DNA from: an uncultured Prevotellaceae bacterium
Lineage (GTDB): Bacteria > Bacteroidota > Bacteroidia > Bacteroidales > Muribaculaceae
Assembly: GCA_900317325.1 (NCBI GenBank)
Contig: ONGE01000006.1
Span: 1 to 64,000, forward strand
Length of the DNA: 64,000 nucleotides
Direction: 5' to 3'
The position numbers and the translations under genes were made by a program. Positions 42,432 through 52,209 of this stretch are shown here, in pieces. The notes under the pieces are model-generated. The model made no database searches. It was not told the origin of the DNA and was given only the letters and a program-made list of their open reading frames with translations. The stretch's first letter is position 1. Each line of letters starts with the position of its first letter.

Positions 42432-44411
42432 TCAGTCCATGAAGCGGTACTGGACGAAGGCCTCGATGGCCTCGTAGGTAGCCAGACCCAGTTGCTGGTA
42501 TTTCTCGGCCAGGTCGCGATTGCGTTCGATGGAGCGCTGCCAGGGCAACTTGCCGTCGGCGCTGGTGCGGAATGGCGCATCGTGAATCTGGGAATGGAAC
42601 TTGAGGATGGCTTCGCGCTTGTCGCCGAACTCCTCGGGGCTCATGGGCACTGCCATCTCCACCTGGTCCACATCCCATTGTCCCCATTGTCCGCGATACA
42701 TCCACACGCGGCAGTCCTGCATGAAGTCCACTCCCTTGAGATTCTCGAGGGCATGAACCACAGCGATGTGTGCCCGCACATGAGTCTCGTGGGGATCCAC
42801 CAAGTCGTTGTCGAAGAAAATCTGATGCGGCTTGAGTCGCATGATCAGCTCCTGTATCACAGCCACGTCGGCCTCGGTGACACGTCCCTTACCATGGGGA
42901 TCATCGGTATAGAACGGCATCTGCAGGTCGTAGAGGTTATTGCGCTTCACGCCCATCTGCCGACAGGCCATCATGGCCTCGCTCAACATGATGGAGCCCT
43001 TGAAATAGCGCAGCTGGTTATCGTCGATGCTGGCGCCGCCACGATCCAGCAACTTGTCGATGGCCTCCTTAATGAAATTGAAGGTGGTGCCTTCCTCGAA
43101 GCGCTTGGTACAACGCTCGGCCAGCAAGAGGCTGCGCAGCAGGTCGTCGTCGTTCACAGCCACGTCGGCATCGGTCTGGAATGCGATGTGCACCTCGTGG
43201 CCCTGACGCACCAAGCGATTCACCGTTCCACCCATCGACACGACCACATCGTCGGGGTGCGGGCTGAAGATGAGCACGCGCTTGGGATAAGGTTTCTCGC
43301 GCTCGGGACGATAGGTGTCGTCGGCATCGGGCTTGCCTCCAGGCCATCCCGTGATGGTGTGCTGCAGGTCGTTGAATATCTTGATGTTGACATTGTAGGC
43401 CGAGTTATACAAGGCCACCAGTTCGCTCAGGCCGTAATCGTTATAATCCTTATTGGTGAGTTTGAGAACCGGTTTGCCCGTCTGCTCACCCAACCAGACG
43501 ATGGCGCGCCGGATGAGGTGATTGTTCCACTCGCATGAAGTCACCTTCCAGGGGTAGCTGATGCGAGTCAGCCGTGATGCGGCATCCAGATCGGCAATGA
43601 TGCGGACGTCGCTGTGGAGCTGCAAGAACGAAGCAGGGACCTGGTCGCTCATTTTGCCCTCGATGGTATTGAACAAGGCCGCAGCACTGTCCTCGTCCCA
43701 AGCCACGCAGATGATCCTGTCGGCAGCCAGGATGTTGCCGATGCCCAAGGTCAAAGCCGTCTTGGGGGCATTGTCGGTCTGGAAGGCCTCGGCCACGCGT
43801 GTGCGCGACTCGTTGCCCAACAGCATCAAGCGGCAGGAACTGTTGCGTGACGAGCCCGGCTCATTATAGGCGATGCTGCCGTCGTTGTTCAGGTCGCACA
43901 AGACCAGATCCAGTCCGCCGGCATCAATCACCTCGCGCTCGTAGGCTTTGCACATGCTGTGGACGTCCTCGATGTCCTCGAGACGAGTGAAGGTGTGAAT
44001 GTGCTGTCGCTCGATGTCTACCTTGGAAAACAGGCGCTGGTCGAGGAGGTCGTTGAGGTTGAGGCGCCCTTCGTCATAGCCCACTCCAAGCTCGCTGAGG
44101 TTGAAGGCCACGACGTCGGCGAAGCTCACCTTGTCGGCAAAATACAACTTCACCAGCTCGTCATAGACCTGCGAGACATACCTACCTGCCCCGAAGCCGA
44201 TGACACAGCGTCCCTTGCGCTTAACGCAGGCATTGATGACCTCGGCCACCTCGAGGGCCGCTTCTCGCGCTCCCAGCTCGGCATTATCCACTATGGTAGT
44301 AGGCACCTTCTCGTAGCGCGTGATCGACGCGAGTTCAATCTCGTTCTCAGGGCAGTAATACCGCCTGGAAACCTGATGGCGCTTGATATTGGCTTTTAAT
44401 TCAGTCTTCAT
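42432..44411 (-). CDS. NagB-like / PIG-L deacetylase fusion protein
   Basis: A 659-aa two-domain protein. The N-terminal ~300 residues have the glucosamine-6-phosphate deaminase fold (VIGFGAGRYVSQVYDEL, ALTLGIGNILAAD, IEGKMSDQVPASFLQLH). The C-terminal domain (from about 375) is a PIG-L/LmbE zinc deacetylase with FSPHPDDVVVSMGG and DPHETHVRAH. The start at 44411 follows a TACTTTTG box at 44454-44461, which excludes an earlier ATG. In the deaminase motif normally DGHIAFNEPGSS, the sequence is NDGSIAYNEPGSS, so the usual catalytic His is Ser. The PIG-L part may deacetylate an amino sugar while the NagB part may only bind it. Confidence 0.85.
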   Translation of the reverse strand: MKTELKANIKRHQVSRRYYCPENEIELASITRYEKVPTTIVDNAELGAREAALEVAEVINACVKRKGRCVIGFGAGRYVSQVYDELVKLYFADKVSFADVVAFNLSELGVGYDEGRLNLNDLLDQRLFSKVDIERQHIHTFTRLEDIEDVHSMCKAYEREVIDAGGLDLVLCDLNNDGSIAYNEPGSSRNSSCRLMLLGNESRTRVAEAFQTDNAPKTALTLGIGNILAADRIICVAWDEDSAAALFNTIEGKMSDQVPASFLQLHSDVRIIADLDAASRLTRISYPWKVTSCEWNNHLIRRAIVWLGEQTGKPVLKLTNKDYNDYGLSELVALYNSAYNVNIKIFNDLQHTITGWPGGKPDADDTYRPEREKPYPKRVLIFSPHPDDVVVSMGGTVNRLVRQGHEVHIAFQTDADVAVNDDDLLRSLLLAERCTKRFEEGTTFNFIKEAIDKLLDRGGASIDDNQLRYFKGSIMLSEAMMACRQMGVKRNNLYDLQMPFYTDDPHGKGRVTEADVAVIQELIMRLKPHQIFFDNDLVDPHETHVRAHIAVVHALENLKGVDFMQDCRVWMYRGQWGQWDVDQVEMAVPMSPEEFGDKREAILKFHSQIHDAPFRTSADGKLPWQRSIERNRDLAEKYQQLGLATYEAIEAFVQYRFMD

Positions 44412-44453
44412 CTTTTTTACCTTTGAAATGACACTAGCATGTACTGAAACATA

Positions 44454-44461
44454 CAAAAGTA
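44454..44461 (-). promoter_or_regulatory. -7 box of the NagB-like/PIG-L gene
   Basis: TACTTTTG on the minus strand, about 43 bp upstream of the chosen start. Confidence 0.65.
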
Positions 44462-44539
44462 CAGCTTATTTCGCATTATTCCAAAGTATTCCTGAAACTT
44501 TTTGATGTTCGGTAATGAGAAGGGGGTATCGAGGGTCCG

Positions 44540-45355
44540 TCAGTGAAGGCGGCGATTGTAGATGAAGACGATGGTGAAGAAGGTGCCTAAGAGGACCGAA
44601 ATGATGGAAGCCTCGGGGCCGAATGCACCTCCGGTGATGATGTCAGGACCGTTGACAGCGGAGGTGAGCAGGGTCTCACCGGCATAGGTACCCGAAACGG
44701 CAAAACCGAAGATGTTGCCCTGGGTGTAGTTCCAAGCCCAGTGAATACCGATGGGCACCCACAGCGTCCCAGACCACTTGTAGGCGGCACCCAAGAGGAG
44801 TCCCGCCTCGATGGCGATGGCCATCGCCGACCACCAGGTGGCATTGTCGTTGCCGATGTGCATCAAGCCGAACAATAAGGCCGACACCAGCAAGGCGGCC
44901 CAAGTGTTCCATCGCTCGTCAATCCATCGGAAAATGACACCTCGGCAAATCATCTCTTCGCCCACGGCGACGGTAAGAAACATCATGATAATGCTGATTT
45001 GTTCACTCGAGCAGCCCTTCCATGCTACAGAGGCGCATCCAGTAGCGACAATGGTGCACACGACCAATACCATTATGATGAAACCGATGAGCAATCCCAG
45101 CAGGGAATGCGGCAGGAGTTTGCGCAGCGACAGGTCGGTGGGCCAATGCTTTTCCATCAACCTCACGAACAGGGCATAGAGGCCGATGAGGATGGCCGAC
45201 CAAAGGATGGTCAAGACTGGATGGCCGAAAGCGTCGGACGCATCGTATGCCGCCGCCAGCATGCCGTATCCAAGAGTGGACAACAAAAAGGCTGCAATGA
45301 ACAGCAGGACCCATTTCCACAAGGGACGCTTCTTATTTAGCAAGTCGGGTTTCAT
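44540..45355 (-). CDS. CPBP-family intramembrane metalloprotease
   Basis: A 271-aa polytopic membrane protein with about seven hydrophobic helices. The CPBP (Rce1/CAAX-like) catalytic motifs are present: EExxxR as EEMICR (Glu133, Glu134, Arg138), a His in GLMHIGND (His166) and HWAWN (His205). Family members cleave within membranes and some take part in bacteriocin immunity or signal processing; the substrate cannot be named. Its promoter is divergent from that of the esterase gene. Confidence 0.85.
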   Translation of the reverse strand: MKPDLLNKKRPLWKWVLLFIAAFLLSTLGYGMLAAAYDASDAFGHPVLTILWSAILIGLYALFVRLMEKHWPTDLSLRKLLPHSLLGLLIGFIIMVLVVCTIVATGCASVAWKGCSSEQISIIMMFLTVAVGEEMICRGVIFRWIDERWNTWAALLVSALLFGLMHIGNDNATWWSAMAIAIEAGLLLGAAYKWSGTLWVPIGIHWAWNYTQGNIFGFAVSGTYAGETLLTSAVNGPDIITGGAFGPEASIISVLLGTFFTIVFIYNRRLH

Positions 45356-45377
45356 CGATTTTTCTTATATGCCTCAG

Positions 45378-45405
45378 CAAAGATAATGATTATTTCGTAA
45401 ATTTG
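45378..45405. promoter_or_regulatory. Back-to-back -7 boxes for the CPBP gene and the 45411 esterase
   Basis: TATCTTTG on the minus strand at 45378-45385 and TAAATTTG on the plus strand at 45398-45405. The plus-strand box ends 5 bp before its ATG, so that transcript would be almost leaderless. Confidence 0.6.
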
Positions 45406-45410
45406 CAGCA

Positions 45411-46094
45411 ATGGAAAAGAAAGAGTTGAAATTCGGGCATCGCAAGGTGTGCCTGTACCATTTGGTACAAGGCGCGGCACCACTGGTTTATTCGATTGAT
45501 TATCATGAGAATGGGCAGTTGCTGCTGGACGCGTGCCGACAAGTGGGTTGCAGCGGGTTTAACCTGGTGACCATCAGCGGGCTGCACTGGAACCAGGAAC
45601 TGTCGCCATGGGCGGTCGAGACCGTGGTCTCGAAGGATGACCGCTTCACGGGCGGAGCACCCGAACTGCTGCCCTTGCTCACCGATGAGATCGTGCCGCA
45701 GGTGGAACAACTGCTTGACATGGCGCCGAGATGGCGCTGCCTGGCGGGTTACTCGCTGGGGGGTCTGTTCGCCGTGTGGACGGCGTTCCAGACCGACGTA
45801 TTCTCGCGCATCCTGTCGGCATCGGGGTCGATGTGGTATCCAGGGTGGCTGGAATATGCCCGCGAGCACCAACTGGCCGGGGCGTTGCAGGGGGCCTACC
45901 TGTCGGTGGGCGAGCAGGAGAGCACGTCACGCAATGCCGTGCTGCAGACCGTGGGCGAGCGCACACAGGCCATGGCGGCCCTGCTGGCCGAGCGCGGCGT
46001 CGCTGCCACGTTTGAACTCAATCCCGGGAACCATTTCAAGAATCCACCCCTCAGGGTGGTCAAGGGCATCAAGTGGCTGCTGGAGAACAGCTGA
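45411..46094 (+). CDS. Cytoplasmic alpha/beta-hydrolase esterase
   Basis: A 227-aa esterase. The nucleophile elbow is GYSLGG at about 114-119, the acid is probably in VGEQEST, and the late His is in NPGNHFKNPP. No signal peptide. Related to putative esterases that act on siderophore or other acyl esters (the same superfamily as the 32416 enzyme). Substrate unknown. Confidence 0.82.
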   Translation: MEKKELKFGHRKVCLYHLVQGAAPLVYSIDYHENGQLLLDACRQVGCSGFNLVTISGLHWNQELSPWAVETVVSKDDRFTGGAPELLPLLTDEIVPQVEQLLDMAPRWRCLAGYSLGGLFAVWTAFQTDVFSRILSASGSMWYPGWLEYAREHQLAGALQGAYLSVGEQESTSRNAVLQTVGERTQAMAALLAERGVAATFELNPGNHFKNPPLRVVKGIKWLLENS

Positions 46095-46110
46095 TGCAAG
46101 GACGTTACTA

Positions 46111-46270
46111 CAAGCCGGTGGCTTGCACTACCACGACCGCCGGGACCGGCGGGGGGCTGAGTGACTGAAGGTGCAAGGCGGAGCCTTGCAATACATCGAC
46201 GGGATGGATGGTGGAGAGGGAGGGGAGTGATTTACAACGGGTACAAGGCGGGGGCTTGCACTACCTCGAC
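46111..46270. repeat. Three related CAAGGC palindromes, two with a shared TCGACGGGATGG tail
   Basis: CAAGCC-GGT-GGCTTG (46111-46125), TGCAAGGC-GGA-GCCTTGCA (46172-46190) and an imperfect copy near 46241-46256. Each is followed by an actacc/atacat-like bridge; the last two lead into CGACGGGATGG. The gap 46095-46391 has no gene. Confidence 0.7.
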
Positions 46271-46355
46271 GGGATGGTGAGAGACGGGGTGGACCAGAGG
46301 GGCTTTTTTGGGGGTTTTTAACTTGTTGAAGTGGTGCTATGTCGAGGAAAAGTTG

Positions 46356-46363
46356 TACCTTTG
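46356..46363 (+). promoter_or_regulatory. -7 box of the MATE gene
   Basis: TACCTTTG, 28 bp upstream of the ATG used here. Confidence 0.6.
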
Positions 46364-46391
46364 CACCCTCAAAAAAAAGCCAAGATTCTTG

Positions 46392-47750
46392 ATGCGCAAG
46401 CAAGACAACTATACGTTCCTGACCCAGGCTCCCGTTCGCCGCGTGATTCCCGCGATGGCGGTTCCTACTGTTGTCAGTATGCTTGTGACCAGTATCTACA
46501 ACCTGGTTGACACCTATTTTGTGGGCCTGATCAACACTCAGGCAACTGCAGCAGTGGGTGTTGTATTCCCCGTGATGGCTATCATCCAGTCCATCGGTTT
46601 CATGTTCGGTCAGGGATCCGGTACCTACATGTCACGCCACCTGGGAGCCCGCAGGCTTGACGAGGCCCGCCAAATGGCGGCGACCTCGTTTGTGGGCAGC
46701 ATCATCTGTGGCGTGCTCATCACCATCTTGGGACTGGTATTTCTCAAGCCCCTGTCCATTGCATTGGGCTCCACACCCACCATCCTACCCTACACCATGC
46801 AGTTCATGGGCGTGATCTTGTTGGGCGCCCCGCTGATGACCGCCTCGATGGTGATCAATAACCAGATGCGCTTCCAGGGTAATGCCACCCAAGCGATGTA
46901 TGGCATGATATCGGGTGCCGTGCTCAATGTGGTGCTCGTGCCGCTGTTCATGTTCACCTTCGGGTTGGGCATCCTGGGCACGGCCATCGGCACGGTGTTG
47001 AGCCAGTTCTTCGGTTTCATCGTCTTGTGGATGATGTCGCGTCGTGGCGAGAACATCCCCATCCAGTTGTCGCAGTCCTCGCGGAAGTGGCATTTCCAAC
47101 TGGAAATCCTCAAGGGCGGCACGCCGTCGCTCACGCGTCAAGCCCTGGCCAGCATCGCCACGCTGATGCTGAATGTTGCCGCAGGAGTCTATGGTGACGC
47201 GGCGATTGCTGGCATGTCGATTGTCTCGAGGCTGGCGTTCATCATCTTTGCCATCATCATCGGCATCGGACAGGGGTATCAACCCTTCTGCGGCTTCAAT
47301 TACGGTGCAGGGCTGTACAAGCGCCTGCTCAAGGGTTTCTACTTCACCATCCTGCTCGACCTTGCAGTGCTTGCGGTGATGTGCGGACCCTCGTTCGTGT
47401 TTGCCGAGGAACTGGTGGACCTCTTGCGCGACGACCCCGAGGTCGTTGCCGTGGGTGCCGTGGCGCTGCGCTGGCAGCTCGTTGCATTGCCCATGGCGGC
47501 TGTGGTCACCGTATGCAACATGACGTTGCAGACCAGCGGCCAGAGCGTATCGGCCAACATCCTTGCCGCAGCCCGCAACGGCATCTTCTTCATCCCCTTG
47601 ATCCTGATTCTGCCCCGCATCCTGGGGCTGAAGGGCGTTGAAATCTGCCAAGCAGTGTGCGACATTCTGGCATTCATACTCGCCATTCCACTGACTATCA
47701 ACTTCTTTCGTTTCACGCTCCGCAAAAAACCATCCACTTCTTTGTCTTGA
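46392..47750 (+). CDS. MATE-family multidrug/metabolite efflux transporter
   Basis: A 452-aa, 12-helix antiporter of the MATE (MatE) family that exports cationic compounds using a Na+ or H+ gradient. Family segments include TSIYNLVDTYFVG, the FGQGSGTYMSRHLGA loop, and the second-half repeat IGIGQGYQPFCGFNYGA. The start at 46392 is used because it follows the -7 box; an earlier ATG would lie in the promoter. Specificity not deducible. Confidence 0.9.
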   Translation: MRKQDNYTFLTQAPVRRVIPAMAVPTVVSMLVTSIYNLVDTYFVGLINTQATAAVGVVFPVMAIIQSIGFMFGQGSGTYMSRHLGARRLDEARQMAATSFVGSIICGVLITILGLVFLKPLSIALGSTPTILPYTMQFMGVILLGAPLMTASMVINNQMRFQGNATQAMYGMISGAVLNVVLVPLFMFTFGLGILGTAIGTVLSQFFGFIVLWMMSRRGENIPIQLSQSSRKWHFQLEILKGGTPSLTRQALASIATLMLNVAAGVYGDAAIAGMSIVSRLAFIIFAIIIGIGQGYQPFCGFNYGAGLYKRLLKGFYFTILLDLAVLAVMCGPSFVFAEELVDLLRDDPEVVAVGAVALRWQLVALPMAAVVTVCNMTLQTSGQSVSANILAAARNGIFFIPLILILPRILGLKGVEICQAVCDILAFILAIPLTINFFRFTLRKKPSTSLS

Positions 47751-47773
47751 ATGATGAATTGTTTGTATCTTTG
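47741..47773 (+). promoter_or_regulatory. Promoter of the SOD/papain-like operon
   Basis: TTTG at 47741-47744 and TATCTTTG at 47766-47773, 21 bp apart, overlapping the end of the MATE gene. Confidence 0.7.
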
Positions 47774-47815
47774 TGAAAACAAATTGTTACAAACATCATC
47801 ATTACCTATTCCATC

Positions 47816-48427
47816 ATGACAAAGCAAACTTTACCTATTGACGGAAAATTTGAGTTGATGGCGCTGCCCTACGCCCCCGATGCGCTGGAGCCCGTCATCA
47901 GTGCCGAGACGCTTGGTTTTCACCACGGCAAACACCTGCTCGCCTATGTGAACAACCTGAATGCCGCGCTTCCCGGCAGCGGACTGGAGAACATGCCGCT
48001 CGAGGAGTTGCTGCTTAATGCCCAGGGCGGAATGCTTAACAACGCAGGTCAGATCATGAACCACAACCTGTATTTTGCACAGTTCACGTCGCCCAAGGCC
48101 GATAATGCGCCGACGGGACGCCTGGCGCAAGCCATCAAGGAGGAATACGGGTCATTCGAGGCCTTCAAGGAGATATTCGCCAAAGCCGGCGCCACGCTCT
48201 TCGGGTCAGGTTGGGCCTGGCTCAGTGCTGATTCTCAAGGCAACCTTCACATCACCCAAGAGCCCAATGCCGCCAATCCCCTCCAGCACGGACTGCGTCC
48301 GCTGTTGACGATGGACGTGTGGGAGCATGCCTACTATCTCGACTACCAGAACCGTCGTCCCGATCATCTGGCCGCCTTGTGGCAGATCATCGACTGGGAT
48401 GTGGTTGCTGCACGCTACGAGGAATGA
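47816..48427 (+). CDS. sodB: Fe/Mn superoxide dismutase
   Basis: A 203-aa superoxide dismutase protecting against superoxide in the cytoplasm. Metal ligands are visible as His in GFHHGKHLLAYVN, His in IMNHNLYF, and Asp/His in LLTMDVWEHAYYLDYQNRRPD. The GSGWAWLS segment is typical of the family. The N-terminus is a few residues longer than usual; an internal Met at codon 15 (MALPYAPDALEP) is an alternative start. Its stop overlaps the next gene's ATG (ATGA). Confidence 0.94.
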   Translation: MTKQTLPIDGKFELMALPYAPDALEPVISAETLGFHHGKHLLAYVNNLNAALPGSGLENMPLEELLLNAQGGMLNNAGQIMNHNLYFAQFTSPKADNAPTGRLAQAIKEEYGSFEAFKEIFAKAGATLFGSGWAWLSADSQGNLHITQEPNAANPLQHGLRPLLTMDVWEHAYYLDYQNRRPDHLAALWQIIDWDVVAARYEE

Positions 48428-49404
48428 GACGAACACTGATTGCGTTGCTGGCCATGCTGTGCCTGACGGGTGCGGCCACTGCCGGCGACAAGGTGAACAA
48501 GGGCTGGCAGCAGGCCATGCTGGCAGCCATTGACTCGTTTCCCGAGCATGGCGGCTACTACACCGGCGGCAAACCCAACGAACTGTTTGCCAAAACGACG
48601 TGGCGCGGCCTGCATGATGCCTATCGGATGACATCACGCGACGAGCGGCCGCAGTTTGACCCGATGCAGGCACAACCGTCGTTCTGCTCGAGCGCTACCT
48701 ATGGCGTGCTCATCAAGGCCTTGCTCATCTGGGACACCAAGCACAAAATCAAGCACGCGGCCTGGGTGAACATGAAGCCCCGCGTGGGCATCGCCGATGA
48801 ATTCAACCCCGATGGCGTGGGACAAGACGACGGCGTGGGATTCTGGGGTCGCGCCAATGCCAACGGCCCTGGCCTGGGCGTGCTGGTGCGCGAACTGGGC
48901 GCCGGCTATAGCTTTACCGCCTACCGTGGCGCCAAGAGCGAACGCAACAAGGAAACGCCCGACGAGCGCTACCTGACCGACGGCGAGTGGTGTGCCCTCG
49001 ACGTGTGGCAACGTGCCGTGCCCGGTGACCTGATGAAAATCTTCTGGAACCGCAACGAGAGCCGCGGCAGCGACAGCGGGGCCATCATCGGCTGCAACGA
49101 CGACAAGAGCGCCGATCAGGAAGCAGGTCACAGCGTCATCTTCATGGGCTGCGAGGGCGATACCGTCACCTACTGGTCATCGAACGGCCCCGGCAAGCAT
49201 CCCGAGCTGATGGGCTACAGCATGGGGCGCTGTCACAAGAACGACATCCAGCGCGTCGTTTTCACCCGCATCACCCACCCCGAGCGGTTCAACAACGCAC
49301 GAAAAATGGCGCCGACCGATGTCAACGCCTATTTGCGGGATCTCAACGGCGTGCGTCACAGCAGCACGGCCGAGATGCTTTTTCAATTAGGAATCAGGGA
49401 TTAG
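48424..49404 (+). CDS. Secreted papain-like (NlpC/P60 or CHAP-like) protein
   Basis: A 326-aa exported protein whose ATG overlaps the SOD stop (ATGA), implying translational coupling. Residues 1-20 are a signal peptide (MRRTLIALLAMLCLTGAATA). A plausible Cys-His-Asn triad of the papain-like type is seen as Cys in PSFCSSATYG, His in EAGHSVIFMG and YWSSNGPGKH. The tail ends in an Arg-rich HxxERF stretch. The family is not identified with certainty; a cell-wall or peptide hydrolase in the periplasm is the inference. Confidence 0.7.
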   Translation: MRRTLIALLAMLCLTGAATAGDKVNKGWQQAMLAAIDSFPEHGGYYTGGKPNELFAKTTWRGLHDAYRMTSRDERPQFDPMQAQPSFCSSATYGVLIKALLIWDTKHKIKHAAWVNMKPRVGIADEFNPDGVGQDDGVGFWGRANANGPGLGVLVRELGAGYSFTAYRGAKSERNKETPDERYLTDGEWCALDVWQRAVPGDLMKIFWNRNESRGSDSGAIIGCNDDKSADQEAGHSVIFMGCEGDTVTYWSSNGPGKHPELMGYSMGRCHKNDIQRVVFTRITHPERFNNARKMAPTDVNAYLRDLNGVRHSSTAEMLFQLGIRD

Positions 49405-49425
49405 AAATCCCCCACTCCACCTTAT

Positions 49426-50202
49426 TTAATTAATGTGGACCTTGCCGCTGCCGGCGATGTCCTCGCTGTGGTTCTCCACGTCACCGCGCACGGTGATGTT
49501 ACCCGAGCCGGCAATTTCACTGTGGACGTTCTTCACATTCACGTTATTGAGAACGATGTTGCCAGAACCGGCAATCTCGTTGTTCACCTTGGTGCACTTC
49601 AGGCCAGCCACGTCGATGTCGCCCGAGCCGGCGATTTCGTTCCTGATGCTGGCGGCTTGAACGATGCCGAGGGTCAACTTGCCCGAGCCGGCAATCTCGT
49701 TTTTCAGATCGGCGCAGGTGAGCTGTGCCAGAGTGATTAAACCCGATCCAGCCACTTCAAGACCGAGATTCTCGAGGGTCAATGTCTCGGGGGCAGTAAT
49801 CGTACCTGACCCAGCAACCGCCAATCCCTTGATGGACGGAGCAGTGACAAAAACCTGCAGTCCCTTGAAATCGTTTCCTGACCACTTGTTCTCGCGGCGG
49901 TCAATGTACAGGCCATCGTCCTTGACATAGATGGTCATCTTCTCAAGTTGCTCGACTGTACCCTTAACGAGCACCGTAAAGGCATCGCCCTGCTCATAGA
50001 AAACATTGAACGGTCCAGCCACATTCACATTGTCGAACACGTTCATCGAAGTGAGCTGTCCCACTTGATGCACCTGGGTGGGCGTGTCATTGCCTCCATT
50101 CTTTCCCAAGGAGAAGTCCTTGCCACCAACTTTCACATGCATACATGACGTCATCGTCATTACAACCAGAGCCATGAGGCTGATCATGAAATACTTCTTC
50201 AT
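49426..50202 (-). CDS. Putative auto-transporter adhesin head GIN domain lipoprotein (DUF2807)
   Basis: A 258-aa lipoprotein (lipobox near MTMTSC). The mature part is a parallel beta-helix of the GIN/DUF2807 type: VAGPFNVFYEQGD, then about seven ladder units with the repeat [EI]AGSG (VAGSGTIT, VAGSGLIT, IAGSGKLT, IAGSGDID, IAGSGNIV, IAGSGNIT, IAGSGKVH). Such domains occur on Bacteroidetes surface proteins. Function unproven; surface exposure is inferred from the lipid anchor and fold. Confidence 0.88.
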   Translation of the reverse strand: MKKYFMISLMALVVMTMTSCMHVKVGGKDFSLGKNGGNDTPTQVHQVGQLTSMNVFDNVNVAGPFNVFYEQGDAFTVLVKGTVEQLEKMTIYVKDDGLYIDRRENKWSGNDFKGLQVFVTAPSIKGLAVAGSGTITAPETLTLENLGLEVAGSGLITLAQLTCADLKNEIAGSGKLTLGIVQAASIRNEIAGSGDIDVAGLKCTKVNNEIAGSGNIVLNNVNVKNVHSEIAGSGNITVRGDVENHSEDIAGSGKVHIN

Positions 50203-50337
50203 ATCGGTTTTCTTTTTTTAGTGTTGTTTTGTTGTTTGTCTATACTATAGACGCACGAAAGGGCCAAAAAGTTTCAAAAAAAAGAAGAAAAAATAAGAAG
50301 AACCGATAACAGGTTGATTTACAGTAATCTACAGTCC

Positions 50338-50384
50338 ATAAAAAACCACGCCCCGTGGTCACACAATGACCTAAGGGCGCGGTT
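50338..50384 (-). terminator. Terminator of mscL
   Basis: On the minus strand AACCGCGCCC and GGGCGTGGTT pair around an inner GGTCA/TGACC stem, followed by TTTTT. Confidence 0.85.
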
Positions 50385-50431
50385 GTAGCGGGTTGATTGC
50401 GACAGCGCAAGGCTGCAGCAAGATGAAGGGC

Positions 50432-50842
50432 TTACTTCTTCTCCTTGAGCAGGTCGCGGATGTCGGTAAGGAGCTCTTCCTGGGTGGGACCAGCGGGAGC
50501 CTCGGGCTCTTCCTTCTTGGGCATGAGCTTGTTCATAGCCTTAATCATCAAGAAGATACAGATTGCGATGATCAGGAAGTCGATGATGTTCTGAACGAAC
50601 ATACCATACTTGAGCGTAGCACCAGCAATGGGCTCACCACCATCAACAGCGGGAATCATCATCTCATACTTGAGGTTAGTGAGGTCAATACCGCCCGTGA
50701 GCATACCGATAACCGGCATCAACACGTCATCAACGAGAGAGCTTACAATCTTGCCAAAGGCACCGCCCATGATAACACCGACAGCCATGTCCATCACGTT
50801 GCCCCTCATGGCAAACTCTTTAAATTCTTTGATAAAACCCAT
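50432..50842 (-). CDS. mscL: Large-conductance mechanosensitive channel MscL
   Basis: A 136-aa inner-membrane channel that opens under membrane tension during osmotic downshock. The N-terminal [21 protein letters not shown] is the family's pore helix start; the second helix is [23 protein letters not shown] charged C-terminal bundle ends [18 protein letters not shown]. Full length for the family. Confidence 0.95.
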   Translation of the reverse strand: MGFIKEFKEFAMRGNVMDMAVGVIMGGAFGKIVSSLVDDVLMPVIGMLTGGIDLTNLKYEMMIPAVDGGEPIAGATLKYGMFVQNIIDFLIIAICIFLMIKAMNKLMPKKEEPEAPAGPTQEELLTDIRDLLKEKK

Positions 50843-50954
50843 AATTTGAATAAATTTTAAAAATTAATATTTTAAGAAGAAATTCTGAATTATCGTATCT
50901 ATTAAACAATCTTAATTAGGGCGGAAAAGTAGCATTTTGACAGACAAAATCAAC

Positions 50955-50981
50955 TTGTTTTCAAAAAAATAGTTAACTTTG
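50955..50981 (+). promoter_or_regulatory. Promoter of gapA
   Basis: TTG at 50955-50957 and TAACTTTG at 50974-50981, 16 bp apart (shorter than usual). The initiation point would fall within or just before the hairpin below. Confidence 0.6.
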
Positions 50982-50999
50982 CAGTCGCTAAGGCGACTG
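50982..50999 (+). other. Perfect hairpin at the very 5' end of the gapA leader
   Basis: CAGTCGC-TAAG-GCGACTG, immediately after the -7 box, at the start of a leader of about 100 nt. Probably a transcript-stabilising element; alternatively part of the CGCTAAG repeat family. Confidence 0.6.
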
Positions 51000-51072
51000 T
51001 TCCGGCAGAAACCTTGTCGCAAAGATAGTAAAAAATTAAATCAATAGTTATATAACTACATTATTTATTTAA

Positions 51073-52128
<1,056 letters not shown>

Positions 52129-52155
52129 TCGCCCCCGTTGAGATTAAAACCTCTA

Positions 52156-52196
52156 ATCCCTGCAATGCCCTGACGGCGTTGCAGGGATTTTTTTTA
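52156..52196 (+). terminator. Terminator of gapA
   Basis: AATCCCTGCAA/TTGCAGGGATT with a 13-nt loop and T8. Confidence 0.9.
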
Positions 52197-52209
52197 TTGC
52201 CCTTGGGGA

